From positions 1,137,541 through 1,201,540 of the forward strand of contig WACF01000001.1 of NCBI GenBank assembly GCA_026192395.1: a DNA stretch of 64,000 nt, written 5' to 3'. Under the pieces are notes generated by a model that saw only the letters and a program-made list of their open reading frames with translations, searched no databases and had not been told where the DNA came from. Positions 37,736 to 46,489 of the stretch are shown piece after piece (within the stretch, counting starts at the first letter, position 1; each line of letters begins with the position of its first letter). Both the position numbers and the translations under genes were made by a program. The stretch is from Proteobacteria bacterium 005FR1. Lineage in GTDB: Bacteria > Pseudomonadota > Gammaproteobacteria > Pseudomonadales > Cellvibrionaceae.

Positions 37736-39403
37736 TTGAAGAAGACAGCACATACTTTCCGCCATTCGATTTCGGGCACGTCGTCCCTCGGCAGGATCAT
37801 TTCCGCCCTGCTTATCGTCGCGCTCGGGTCTATTCCTTTTACCGCGGCGGCCAAGCCCCCAGCCGGCGTCAAGCTGGCCGAGGAACAGGTGATTCATCGC
37901 GGCAACGGCGCAGAGGCTGACAGCCTCGACCCTCAAATCTCCGAGTCCACCAACGCCTCCAACATCCAGCGTGATCTTTTCGAAAGCCTCGTCAGCGAAG
38001 CACCAGACGGTCGGCTGATTCCGGGTGTGGCCAAAAACTGGGACATCAGCGAGGACCGGCGTCAGTACACCTTCCATCTGCGCGAAAATGCCAAGTGGTC
38101 CAACGGCGACCCGGTCACCGCGCACGACTTCGTATTCAGCTGGCGGCGCCTGGTGGATCCGGCGACCGGTTCACGCTATTCGATGATGATCGCGCCGGTG
38201 ACCAATGCCGAAGCTGTAATCGCCGGTGAAATGCCCCCCGAATCACTGGCCGTGGCAGCGCTCGATGACCATACCTTTCAGGTCAATCTTGATGCGCCCA
38301 CGCCCTATTTTCTCAGCATGCTGACGCACTCTTCCGTGTACCCGGTTCACCCGCCCTCAGTGCAGAAGTTCGGCAGGGATTTCACCCGTCCGGGGAATCT
38401 GATCTCCAACGGCGCCTACGTGCTCGACGAATGGCGGGTACAGTCACATATCAAGCTGGTGCGAAACCCACAGTATTGGGATAACGAAAACACCACCATT
38501 GATGAAGCCTATTATTACGTCACCGAGGACATGAATGCGGAGGTACTCCGCTATCGGGCGGGCGGACTGGATATGACCCAGGAAAACCTGCCGGTAAGCA
38601 TGTTGGATTGGATTCGGGAAAACCTTCCTGAAGAGCTGGTGATATCTCCCTGGCTGGGCATTTACTACTACGGCTTTAACATGACGCAGCCTCCTTTCAA
38701 AGACAATCCGAAGCTGCGCAAAGCACTGTCGATGTCCATCGACCGCGAGATCATCACCGACAAAGTGCTCGACAACGGCGTGATTCCCGCTTACGGCTTT
38801 GTCCCGCCCGGCGTTCTCGATTACGAAGGCTACGAATATCCCTGGAAGGACATGAGCCGCGAGGAACGACTGGCGGAAGCGCGACGTCTGTATCGGGAAG
38901 CCGGCTACTCGGAAGAGAATCCGCTGCGCGTGGAACTGCGCTACAACACCGAGCAGAACCACAAGAAAATTGCTCTGGCGATCGCGGCAATGTGGAAGCA
39001 GAATCTCGGCGTGCTTACCGAAATCATCAACCAGGAATGGAAAGTCTTCCTCAACGTGCGTGCCGAAAAACGCATTACTCAGGCATTCCGCATCGGTTGG
39101 ATCGGCGATTACAACGACGCCTATACCTTCCTCGAACTGGGTCTCTCAAACAACGGGCAGAACGACACCGGCTACGCCGACCCGAGTTATGACAAGCTGC
39201 TGAAGGACTCCTTCAATACCGGCTCGGTCGAGGAACGTGCAGCGATGCTGCGCCAGGCCGAGGAACAGTTTCTGGGGTCCTACGGCGTCGCGCCGATTTA
39301 CTACTACGTGACCAGTCGACTGATAAAGCCTTACGTGGGCGGCTATCAGAGCAATATCATGAATCACCACTACACGAAAAATCTCTATATCAAAGCGCAC
39401 TGA
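37736..39403 (+). CDS. oppA: Oligopeptide ABC transporter substrate-binding protein
   Basis: This 555-residue periplasmic binding protein of the OppA/SBP_bac_5 family has a long Sec signal peptide ending TAAA. It contains the SLDPQISES cluster, VTAHDFVFSWRRLVDP and the late NQEWKVFLN and YYYVTSRLIKPYVGGY segments that are diagnostic of OppA. The start is TTG, with GAGG upstream; no ATG in frame gives a signal peptide. It heads an oppABCDF cluster and captures oligopeptides for import. Signal-peptide and start usage suggest reduced translation initiation despite the usually abundant product. Confidence 0.95.
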   Translation: MKKTAHTFRHSISGTSSLGRIISALLIVALGSIPFTAAAKPPAGVKLAEEQVIHRGNGAEADSLDPQISESTNASNIQRDLFESLVSEAPDGRLIPGVAKNWDISEDRRQYTFHLRENAKWSNGDPVTAHDFVFSWRRLVDPATGSRYSMMIAPVTNAEAVIAGEMPPESLAVAALDDHTFQVNLDAPTPYFLSMLTHSSVYPVHPPSVQKFGRDFTRPGNLISNGAYVLDEWRVQSHIKLVRNPQYWDNENTTIDEAYYYVTEDMNAEVLRYRAGGLDMTQENLPVSMLDWIRENLPEELVISPWLGIYYYGFNMTQPPFKDNPKLRKALSMSIDREIITDKVLDNGVIPAYGFVPPGVLDYEGYEYPWKDMSREERLAEARRLYREAGYSEENPLRVELRYNTEQNHKKIALAIAAMWKQNLGVLTEIINQEWKVFLNVRAEKRITQAFRIGWIGDYNDAYTFLELGLSNNGQNDTGYADPSYDKLLKDSFNTGSVEERAAMLRQAEEQFLGSYGVAPIYYYVTSRLIKPYVGGYQSNIMNHHYTKNLYIKAH

Positions 39404-39414
39404 GTACGCCTTCT

Positions 39415-40338
39415 ATGCCGAGCTATATTCTCAAGCGTTTGTTGAGCGCGATCCCGACCATCTTCGTCATCATCTCGCTGGCTTTCTTTCTGATTCGCGC
39501 CGCTCCCGGTGGTCCCTTCGACACCGACCGCGCGCTGCCGCCGGAAGTGGAGGCCAACCTCAATGCGAAATATCACCTGGACGATCCCCTGGTGGTGCAA
39601 TACGGGCGCTACCTCTGGGATGTGCTGCGCGGCGATCTCGGCCCTTCGTTTCAATACCGCGACTTTACTGTTAACGAGCTGATTGCCAGCGGCTTTCCGG
39701 TTTCGCTGCGCCTCGGTTTGTCGGCCGTGCTGCTGGCCATGGTGATTGGCGGTGCGGCCGGGATCATTGCCGCCTTGCGACAGAATACCGCGACCGACTA
39801 CGGTGTCATGTCCTTCGCGATGCTGGGGATTTCGATACCAAACTTCGTGGTGGCGCCGCTGCTGATCATGATCTTCGCGGTAAACCTCGGGTGGTTACCC
39901 GCTGGCGGCTGGAACGATGGCGCATTCAAAAACACCATTCTGCCGATTGTTTCTCTGGCACTGCTGCAGGTGGCGTTCGTGGCCCGGATTGCGCGCGGAG
40001 CGATGATCGAGGTATTGCGCAGCAACTACATCCGAACCGCGCGCGCCAAGGGCTTGCCCGGCTGGCAGATCATTTTGAAGCACGGCATCAAGCCGGCCAT
40101 GCTTCCCGTCGTCTCCTATCTCGGCCCCGCTGCTGCTGCGGTCATCACCGGTTCGGTTGTTATCGAGCAGATCTATGGCATTCCCGGGCTCGGTCGTCAC
40201 TTTGTGCAGGGCGCTTTGAATCGTGACTACACCCTGGTGATGGGCGTGGTTATTTTCTACGGCTTTTTGATCATTGCCTTCAACCTGCTGGTAGACATCA
40301 TCTACGCCTGGCTGGACCCAAAAGTTCGATACTCATAA
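39415..40338 (+). CDS. oppB: Oligopeptide ABC transporter permease OppB
   Basis: This 307-residue inner-membrane permease has six helices, beginning ILKRLLSAIPTIFVIISLAFFLI. The DppB/OppB-type loop LDDPLVVQYGRYLWDVLRGDLG and the EAA motif IRTARAKGLPGWQIILKHGIKPA, which docks on the ATPase, are present. It follows oppA by 11 bases and precedes oppC by 14. It forms the translocation pore with OppC. Confidence 0.96.
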   Translation: MPSYILKRLLSAIPTIFVIISLAFFLIRAAPGGPFDTDRALPPEVEANLNAKYHLDDPLVVQYGRYLWDVLRGDLGPSFQYRDFTVNELIASGFPVSLRLGLSAVLLAMVIGGAAGIIAALRQNTATDYGVMSFAMLGISIPNFVVAPLLIMIFAVNLGWLPAGGWNDGAFKNTILPIVSLALLQVAFVARIARGAMIEVLRSNYIRTARAKGLPGWQIILKHGIKPAMLPVVSYLGPAAAAVITGSVVIEQIYGIPGLGRHFVQGALNRDYTLVMGVVIFYGFLIIAFNLLVDIIYAWLDPKVRYS

Positions 40339-40352
40339 TTGGTGCGTTATTC

Positions 40353-41267
40353 ATGAGCAGCATTATTCAAACTGACGCGGCGCCGACACAGATTTTTCCG
40401 GAGGACGCAGAAGTCCTCAAGGGCCGCAGCCTGTGGGATGACGCCCGCAATCGTCTGTTGAACAACAAGGCCGCAGTGACGGCCATGATAGTACTCGGCG
40501 CGATCGTTTTGCTGGTCATCTTCGGACCACTGCTTAGCCCGTTCTCTTACGACTACCCCGACTGGGACAACATCTATGAGCCCCCCTCAGTCGGCGATGC
40601 GCATTACTTCGGCACCGACAGCATCGGTCGCGATCTTTTCGTGCGAACACTTTACGGCGGTCGTGTATCGCTGATGGTGGGCGTGGTGGCGACCATAGTG
40701 AGCCTGCTGATCGGGGTGGCCTACGGTGCAACAGCGGGCTACCTCGGCGGTCGCGTCGACAACATCATGATGCGCATCGTGGATGTACTCTATACGGTGC
40801 CCTTCATGTTCTTCGTGATTCTTCTGATGGTCGTATTCGGTCGTCACCTGATTCTGATCTTTGTCGCCATTGGGGCCATCAACTGGCTGGATATGGCGAG
40901 GATCGTGCGCGGACAGACACTCAGCCTCAAACACCGGGAATTCATCGAGGCCGCCGAGGCCGGCGGCGTGAGCACACCGAACATCATTCGCCGTCACATC
41001 GTCCCCAATCTGCTTGGTGTGGTCATCGTGTATATCACGCTGACAATTCCGCAGGTGATTCTGATCGAGTCCTTCCTGAGCTTTCTCGGACTCGGCGTAC
41101 AAGAGCCGCTGACCAGCTGGGGCGCTCTGGTAAACGAAGGTGCGGAAGACATGGAAACCGCGCCATGGTCGCTGATTTTCCCGGCGGTATTCCTGGCGGC
41201 AACTCTGTTTTGTTTCAACTTCATCGGCGATGGTCTGCGCGACGCGCTGGATCCCAAAGATCGCTAG
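40353..41267 (+). CDS. oppC: Oligopeptide ABC transporter permease OppC
   Basis: This 304-residue permease has an N-terminal cytoplasmic stretch, a first helix (AAVTAMIVLGAIVLLVIFGPLL), the HYFGTDSIGRDLFVRTLYGGR loop and an EAA motif (EFIEAAEAGGVSTPNIIRRH). It pairs with OppB. The gap to oppD (88 bases) holds a palindromic repeat element but no terminator with a T-run, so transcription probably continues. Confidence 0.96.
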   Translation: MSSIIQTDAAPTQIFPEDAEVLKGRSLWDDARNRLLNNKAAVTAMIVLGAIVLLVIFGPLLSPFSYDYPDWDNIYEPPSVGDAHYFGTDSIGRDLFVRTLYGGRVSLMVGVVATIVSLLIGVAYGATAGYLGGRVDNIMMRIVDVLYTVPFMFFVILLMVVFGRHLILIFVAIGAINWLDMARIVRGQTLSLKHREFIEAAEAGGVSTPNIIRRHIVPNLLGVVIVYITLTIPQVILIESFLSFLGLGVQEPLTSWGALVNEGAEDMETAPWSLIFPAVFLAATLFCFNFIGDGLRDALDPKDR

Positions 41268-41294
41268 TCGCACAGTTGTCATTGATGGTCGGAA

Positions 41295-41321
41295 TGGATT
41301 CCGGCCTTCGCCGGAATGACG
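41295..41321. repeat. Single ATTCCGGC palindromic element between oppC and oppD
   Basis: This 27-bp copy is in the orientation TGG...ACG with core ATTCCGGC...GCCGGAAT, the same family as at 18232, 18284, 24686, 24757 and 63499. As RNA it would form a hairpin inside the opp transcript. Confidence 0.92.
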
Positions 41322-41355
41322 GTGGAGAAGATCCCAGCAATACTCGAGGTTAAAA

Positions 41356-42351
41356 GTGTCCTTACTCGAAGTCAAAAATCTCAATATCGAATTCACCACG
41401 CTTGATGGCGTCGTAAACGCGGTCAACAACCTGAACTTCGCTGTCGACAAGGGAGAAGCGTTGGGCATTGTGGGCGAATCCGGCTCCGGAAAAAGTCAGA
41501 CGATCCTCAGCATCATGGGTTTGCTGGCGAGTAATGGTCGGGCGACCGGGGAGATCCTGTTCAAGGGACAAGACCTGCTGAAGACGCCCGAAAAGGAAAT
41601 GAATCGCATCCGCGGCAAGCAGATCGCGATGATCTTCCAGGATCCGATGACCTCGCTGAACCCTTACCTGCGCATCTCGACGCAAATGACCGAGGTGCTC
41701 CGGCTGCACGAAGGCTGCAGCAAGGCCGAGGCGCGCAAGCGCGCGCTGGAAATGCTGGATCTGGTAAAGATCCCGGATGCGAAGAACCGTCTCGACCGCT
41801 ACCCTCACGAATTCTCCGGCGGTATGCGTCAGCGCGTGGTCATCGCCATGGCCCTGCTCTGCCGACCCGAACTGATCATCGCTGACGAACCCACCACCGC
41901 GCTGGACGTAACTGTTCAGGCGCAGATTCTGCGTCTGCTGGAGGATATTCGCCAGGAATTCAACACGGGGATTATCATGATCACCCACGATCTGGGGGTC
42001 GTGGCGACCATCTGCGATCAGGTGCTGGTGATGTACTCCGGCGCGGTGATGGAGCGCGGCAGTCTCCAGGATATCTTCAAGCGCCCGCTCAATCCCTACA
42101 CTCGCGGTCTGCTCCACTCGGTACCGTTACCGGACCAGTCCCGCGGCGAGCCCCTCTACAGCATCCCTGGCAACCCGCCGAACATGCTGCAAAAGATTCA
42201 GGGCTGCGCATTCAACCCGCGCTGCGAATTCAGCAGCGAGCGCTGTTTCCAGAGCAAGCCGGAGTTAATCGAAGCCGGCCCCGGCCATTGGAAGGCCTGT
42301 TATCGCGAAAGCGGCGAATTGGAAGCATTTGAACGAGGTAAGGTGTCGTGA
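41356..42351 (+). CDS. oppD: Oligopeptide ABC transporter ATPase OppD
   Basis: This 331-residue ATPase has Walker A GESGSGKS, signature FSGGMRQRV, Walker B LIIADEPTTALD and the H-loop MITHDLG. The C-terminal Opp/Dpp extension carries a cysteine cluster (GCAFNPRC, then two further Cys) that binds an iron-sulfur centre in relatives. It starts with GTG preceded by GAGG 7-8 bases upstream. The end overlaps oppF by 4 bases (GTGA). Confidence 0.96.
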   Translation: MSLLEVKNLNIEFTTLDGVVNAVNNLNFAVDKGEALGIVGESGSGKSQTILSIMGLLASNGRATGEILFKGQDLLKTPEKEMNRIRGKQIAMIFQDPMTSLNPYLRISTQMTEVLRLHEGCSKAEARKRALEMLDLVKIPDAKNRLDRYPHEFSGGMRQRVVIAMALLCRPELIIADEPTTALDVTVQAQILRLLEDIRQEFNTGIIMITHDLGVVATICDQVLVMYSGAVMERGSLQDIFKRPLNPYTRGLLHSVPLPDQSRGEPLYSIPGNPPNMLQKIQGCAFNPRCEFSSERCFQSKPELIEAGPGHWKACYRESGELEAFERGKVS

Positions 42352-43331
42352 GTGAGCCGCTACTGAAAGTCAGCGACCTGCAGGTCCATTTCGATATACC
42401 AAACACGAGCCGCATGTTTGCGCCCAAGCAAACACTCAAGGCCGTGGATGGCGTCAGCTTTGAGCTCAACCCCGGTGAAACGCTGGGCATTGTCGGCGAA
42501 TCCGGCTGTGGCAAGTCGACGCTTGCCCGCGCGATTCTCCAGCTGGTGAAACCCACGGGCGGCGATGTGCAACTCAATGGTCAGTCCCTGCTCGGCCTGA
42601 ACAAGCAGCAGATGCGCGAAGCGCGCCGACAAATCCAGGTCATCTTTCAGGATCCGCTCGCGGCGCTGAACCCGCGTATGACCCTGCTGCAGATCATCGG
42701 CGAACCGCTGACGGTCTACGAGAAGCACTTGTCCGCCGAGCAGCGTCGCGCCCGCGTGATGAAGATGATGGAGCGTGTAGGGCTGTCTCCAAACATGATC
42801 AACCGCTATCCCCACGAGTTTTCCGGTGGCCAGTGCCAGCGGATCGGCATCGCCCGCGCACTGATTCTCGAACCCAAGCTGGTGATCTGCGACGAGCCGG
42901 TAAGTGCTCTGGACGTTTCCATTCGCGCCCAGATCGTCAACTTGTTAATGGAATTGCAGAAGGACATGGGGCTCGCTCTGATCTTCATCGCTCACGACCT
43001 GCACATCGTCCGCCACATCAGCCAGCGGGTGATGGTCATGTATCTGGGCAAGGCTGTTGAAATAGGCGAGAGCGAAGCCCTGTACCTGAGCCCCAAGCAC
43101 CCCTACACCCAGGCACTGATCAGCTCGGTCCCATCGATGGACCCGGACGCCAGTCGCGCGAACCAGGCAATCCTCGAAGGCGACCTGCCCTCCCCGCTCA
43201 ATCCACCGAGTGGCTGCGCCTTCCGCACCCGCTGCAAGCTCGCACAGCCACACTGCGCCGAAACGGCACCGGTACTGGTTGCGCATGAGAACGAAGGAGA
43301 GACCCGTCTGGTCGCCTGTCACGAAGTCTAG
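42348..43331 (+). CDS. oppF: Oligopeptide ABC transporter ATPase OppF
   Basis: This 327-residue ATPase is the second nucleotide-binding subunit. It has Walker A GESGCGKS, signature FSGGQCQRI, Walker B LVICDEPVSALD and the H-loop FIAHDLH, plus a C-terminal cysteine motif (GCAFRTRC...HC). It starts with GTG overlapping the oppD stop. A strong terminator follows within 30 bases, closing the operon. Confidence 0.96.
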   Translation: MSEPLLKVSDLQVHFDIPNTSRMFAPKQTLKAVDGVSFELNPGETLGIVGESGCGKSTLARAILQLVKPTGGDVQLNGQSLLGLNKQQMREARRQIQVIFQDPLAALNPRMTLLQIIGEPLTVYEKHLSAEQRRARVMKMMERVGLSPNMINRYPHEFSGGQCQRIGIARALILEPKLVICDEPVSALDVSIRAQIVNLLMELQKDMGLALIFIAHDLHIVRHISQRVMVMYLGKAVEIGESEALYLSPKHPYTQALISSVPSMDPDASRANQAILEGDLPSPLNPPSGCAFRTRCKLAQPHCAETAPVLVAHENEGETRLVACHEV

Positions 43332-43356
43332 GACAGCTCTATCGAGGACTCCCGAA

Positions 43357-43388
43357 AAAAAAGCCCGGTCTATCCGCCGGGCTTTTTC
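43357..43388 (+). terminator. Intrinsic terminator of the opp operon
   Basis: A-run plus GCCCGG (to 43368) pairs with CCGGGC (from 43377) around an 8-base loop and is followed by five T residues. It lies 25 bases after the oppF stop. Confidence 0.93.
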
Positions 43389-43458
43389 GTTTCAGGACCA
43401 GAATTTCTCCAGCTTCCGGTGCGTCGTGCCCGGGCTTGCGGGCTCTCTTCGCACCAAC

Positions 43459-43491
43459 AAAAAAGCCCGACCACCACTGGTGATCGGGCTT
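43459..43491 (-). terminator. Intrinsic terminator of ppiD
   Basis: On the minus strand AAGCCCGA pairs with TCGGGCTT around a 13-base loop and is followed by a run of T. It lies about 20 bases after the ppiD stop, facing the opp terminator. Confidence 0.9.
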
Positions 43492-43512
43492 CTTCTGGAG
43501 CTCTGATTCGGC

Positions 43513-45390
43513 CTAGAGCTTCTCGATATCCGCCGTCTGCTTCAACTGCGCTTCATAGGCAGAGTAGCTCATGTTGCCAGCCATACCGGCCAGCCGCTGA
43601 CGGAGATTCTGCTTCTCCTCTTCGCTCATCTCAGCGAAGTTGCCATCGGTAACCTCCGTCAGGTTGACCACGACGTAGTCACCGGTGGGAGTGGTGAAGC
43701 CTTCCGTAACTGAACCTTGTTCCGGTCGCGGCAAGGCGAACACCTGCCGAAGAACCGCGCGATCGACTTGCGGCGAGGTGCGCTGGGTGTCCAGACTCAC
43801 TTGCCACTCGTAATCGTTTGCCTTGGCTACCTCTTCGATGGGTTTGCCGGCAGCAACTTCCTGCTCGAACTGCTTACCCATCTCCTGAAGCTTTTCGATT
43901 GCCATTTCACGCTTCAGCGTGCGCTCCACTTCGGTTTTCACTTCTTCGAAGCTGAGCGTACGGGGCTCCTGGTGATCCGTAACCCGCAGAACCATTGCGT
44001 GGTTGGGTCCAAGTTCGAGAACCGGGCTGGTGTAGCCTTGCCCCAGAACTTCGTCACTGAAGGCTGATTCCACCACCTGCGGGTTGCTGGCAATTCCGAG
44101 CCCTCCGTCACGACTGAACGGCCCGGCAACTTTTCGCTCAAGGCCCAGGGTTTCAGCTGCTTCCTGCAGATTCTGTGCATTGTAGGTCACATCGGCCATC
44201 TGCTGAGTCACTTCGATGAAGCGATCTTCAGCTTCCGCGCGCTTCATCGCGCTGGCGATGCGTGCACGATCTTCTTCAAAACTCGGCGGTTCCGCACCTT
44301 CGACGTTCACCAGCTTGATAAGGTGCCAGCCTGCGTCTGTTTTCACCGGCTCAGAAACTTCACCAACCTCCAATTGCGCCAATGCTTCCTCGAACTCCTC
44401 GGGGAATGTTTCCCCTGTGGTAACGCCGAGGTCACCGCCCATTTCGCGTGAGCCGAAATCTTCCGAATACTCCCGAGCCAGCTCCGCAAAATCTTCTCCT
44501 GCCGCAAGACGCTTCTGAATCTCCTGCAGGGTAGCCTGTGCGCTGCCGTCGTCGGTGGGTTCGATCAGGATGTGGGCTGCGCGTCGCTGCACGTCCGCCT
44601 CAAAGGCGGCCACTTCCTGGGCGTACTGCTCTCGAAGTTGTTCTTCGGGAATGTCAATGTTTTTTGCGATCTCGTCCATGTTCACCTCGAGGTATTCGAT
44701 GGTGACTTGTTCCGGATTGCGGAATTCGGATTTATGCTCTTCGTAATAAGCTTGAGCGCGCTCTTGATCGACCTGGATGCCCTCGAGCACCGGTGCTAGC
44801 GGAATGGTCATGTAGTAGAAATCACGTTTCTGCTGAGAAAGAGCAGCTGTGCGCTTCAACTCCTGCTCAGTCACAAAACCACTCGCACTCAGGCCGGTGA
44901 CATGCTGGCTCAGGAGAATGTCCTGGGCAAGCTGCTGCCGGTAGCTGCTCGGAGTGTAGCCGACGCTCAGTAAGCGCTGGCGGAAGAGGTCCGGGTCAAA
45001 TTGACCGTCAGTCTGGAACTCCGGCGCATTGAGGAGCATTTCATTGATTTGGGATTCGGGCACTGCCATGCCGCCTTCCCGAACCTGTTGGGTAAGCAGA
45101 CGACGAGTGATCAAACTGTCCAGCACGGGCTCACGGAGGTTTTCTTCGGAAATGAACTGCTCCGGCAGGTTGTCCCCAAACTGGGCGCGCATCTGATTCT
45201 GACGGAAGAAAATCGCCCGCTGCAGCTCCGCCTCTGTGATTGCTTCCCCGTTGACCTCCACCACCTGCTGGGTGTTGTTTCTGTTAACGAACAGGGAGTC
45301 CACGCCGAAAAGAACGAGCGGCACCACCATCAGGCCGACAATGATTACCGCAACGGCTCCTTTCAGGTTGTCTCGTAAACTCTGTAACAT
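43513..45390 (-). CDS. ppiD: Periplasmic peptidyl-prolyl isomerase/chaperone PpiD
   Basis: This 625-residue SurA/PpiD-family chaperone is anchored in the inner membrane by one N-terminal helix (AVAVIIVGLMVVPLVLFGVDSLF). A SurA-N-like domain follows, with NGEAITEAELQRAI. A parvulin domain (about residues 260-360, RRAAHILIEP through AGWHLIKL) and a second degenerate one complete the protein. It helps newly secreted proteins leave the Sec translocon. I start at the ATG at 45390, with AGAGG 6 bases upstream and an opening MLQSLRDN like that of E. coli PpiD; an ATG 15 bases earlier is weaker. It lies downstream of hupB, as in many gammaproteobacteria. Confidence 0.95.
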   Translation of the reverse strand: MLQSLRDNLKGAVAVIIVGLMVVPLVLFGVDSLFVNRNNTQQVVEVNGEAITEAELQRAIFFRQNQMRAQFGDNLPEQFISEENLREPVLDSLITRRLLTQQVREGGMAVPESQINEMLLNAPEFQTDGQFDPDLFRQRLLSVGYTPSSYRQQLAQDILLSQHVTGLSASGFVTEQELKRTAALSQQKRDFYYMTIPLAPVLEGIQVDQERAQAYYEEHKSEFRNPEQVTIEYLEVNMDEIAKNIDIPEEQLREQYAQEVAAFEADVQRRAAHILIEPTDDGSAQATLQEIQKRLAAGEDFAELAREYSEDFGSREMGGDLGVTTGETFPEEFEEALAQLEVGEVSEPVKTDAGWHLIKLVNVEGAEPPSFEEDRARIASAMKRAEAEDRFIEVTQQMADVTYNAQNLQEAAETLGLERKVAGPFSRDGGLGIASNPQVVESAFSDEVLGQGYTSPVLELGPNHAMVLRVTDHQEPRTLSFEEVKTEVERTLKREMAIEKLQEMGKQFEQEVAAGKPIEEVAKANDYEWQVSLDTQRTSPQVDRAVLRQVFALPRPEQGSVTEGFTTPTGDYVVVNLTEVTDGNFAEMSEEEKQNLRQRLAGMAGNMSYSAYEAQLKQTADIEKL

Positions 45391-45477
45391 TTCTTGCCTC
45401 TTCATTGCCGCCAGTGCGACGACTCTCTTGGATGACTTACTGCTGACCCATTGCAGCCATTTTTAGAACTGGGTTGG

Positions 45478-45493
45478 CTCACCCATGGGTGAG
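45478..45493. promoter_or_regulatory. Perfect 16-bp palindrome upstream of ppiD
   Basis: CTCACCCATGGGTGAG is fully self-complementary and lies 88-103 bases before the ppiD start. It has the size of a dimeric repressor or activator site, but no known regulator box is recognised. Confidence 0.5.
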
Positions 45494-45559
45494 TTTTCGA
45501 CCGTCCCTAGGACAATTTCCCGCCCGTTATTATCGTCCCGCAGTTCAAACAGCGCTAAC

Positions 45560-45588
45560 AAAAAAGGCGCACCAGTGGTTGATGCGCC
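45560..45588 (-). terminator. Intrinsic terminator downstream of hupB
   Basis: On the minus strand GGCGCA pairs with TGCGCC around an 11-base loop and is followed by six T residues. It is about 270 bases after the hupB stop, leaving a long transcribed or independently expressed spacer. Confidence 0.88.
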
Positions 45589-45859
45589 CTTTCTGAGATT
45601 ACTATTCACTGCGGTCTGTCACTGCGGCCGTCACTGCAGGTAAGTGGCGCTGACTCAACCCACTGTCGATGATCAGAGGAAGGTAGATCAGGTGGTCAGC
45701 GAACTTAGAAACTGTTCTCGGGATCGCCCTGGAAGCAGACCCCTTCTGTTCTAACCTGCTCAGCTGGATGTGGTCCAGATTCTTACTTTCCAGTGCCTTG
45801 GCCTTCGCAGGCCTTGTACTTCGATGACAGTGTAATAGCGCTTCTCTAAAAAACTGCTG
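45566..45859 (-). ncRNA. Candidate small RNA or long 3' UTR between hupB and ppiD
   Basis: Between the hupB stop and the terminator are about 270 bases without a reading frame, on the hupB-coding strand. Visible elements are GGCC-TGCGAA-GGCC, CTGGA-CCACA-TCCAG and CAGA-AGGGG-TCTG hairpins, and three GCAGTGA repeats at about 13-base spacing near the 3' end. No tRNA, 6S, 4.5S or RNase P consensus could be recognised. It may be processed from the hupB message or have its own promoter. Proposed only from length, hairpins and the terminator. Confidence 0.35.
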
Positions 45860-46132
45860 TTAGTTAACAGCATCCTTCAGAGCTTTGCCCGCTTTGAAGC
45901 TCGGAATCTTTGCGGCAGCGATCTCGATCGGCTGGCCGGTTTGCGGGTTGCGACCGGTGCGGGCAGCGCGTTCTTTGACGCTGAAAGTACCAAAGCCAAC
46001 GAGTACGACCTGATCACCCTTTTTCAGCGCATCGGCGACAGTATCCACCATTGCGTCAAGAGCGCGGCCTGCTGCAGCTTTCGGAATATCCGCGGTTGCG
46101 GCAATCGCTTCAATCAGCTCGGATTTATTCAC
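45860..46132 (-). CDS. hupB: DNA-binding protein HU, beta-type
   Basis: This 90-residue histone-like protein opens [20 protein letters not shown], contains the [18 protein letters not shown] beta-arm segment and ends [16 protein letters not shown], typical of HU-beta. It forms dimers that bend DNA and compact the nucleoid. The start is GTG at 46132 with GAGGTG upstream; a GTG three codons earlier is less likely. It lies between lon and ppiD, as in E. coli, with its own promoter. Confidence 0.97.
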   Translation of the reverse strand: MNKSELIEAIAATADIPKAAAGRALDAMVDTVADALKKGDQVVLVGFGTFSVKERAARTGRNPQTGQPIEIAAAKIPSFKAGKALKDAVN

Positions 46133-46278
46133 ACTAAACACCTCTTATTATGTCTTCCAGGAATTCCTTGATTTTAGTTAAGGCTTCCAGGTAAAACGAA
46201 TGGAAAGTCTTGCGGACAACGGCATCCCCCCAAGTGAACCCGGATTGGGCTGGAGCCCGCGTAGGGATTGAGGTGCGA

Positions 46279-46307
46279 TTTATACCAACTGCCATTGGGG
46301 GGGTCAA
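46279..46307 (-). promoter_or_regulatory. Sigma70 promoter of hupB
   Basis: On the minus strand TTGACC (46302-46307) and TATAAA (46279-46284) are separated by exactly 17 bases, close to consensus at both boxes. Start of transcription would be near 46271, giving a leader of about 140 bases before the GTG of hupB. Confidence 0.8.
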
Positions 46308-46440
46308 GGAGAGGAGCCCTAAAAGCCAGTGTTTATGCGGTTTCTGAGCGGTTTTTGATCTCATCGGGCGCTTGCAAAGCCCGCTCTAAAGTATCTGTCC
46401 GAGCGGCACTACTTCCATCGCCTGAGTGCGAAGATCAAAC

Positions 46441-46468
46441 TCGGCCGATTGCTTGCGCAACCGGCCGA
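46441..46468 (-). terminator. Tetraloop hairpin after lon
   Basis: A 12-bp stem with a GCAA (GNRA) tetraloop as RNA on the minus strand, with one G-U pair there but an A-C mismatch on the plus strand, which indicates minus-strand transcription. It is 22 bases after the lon stop. Only GTTT follows, so termination may be partial. The rest of 46133-46489 holds the hupB promoter and no gene. Confidence 0.6.
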
Positions 46469-46489
46469 ATTCGACTTCATAGTTTCGAC

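Noticed and set aside
45590..45850. SRP RNA, 6S RNA or tRNA in the hupB-ppiD gap
   Set aside because: The GGAAGCAG-like stretch recalls 4.5S RNA, but the surrounding consensus and pairing are absent, and no tRNA cloverleaf can be drawn.
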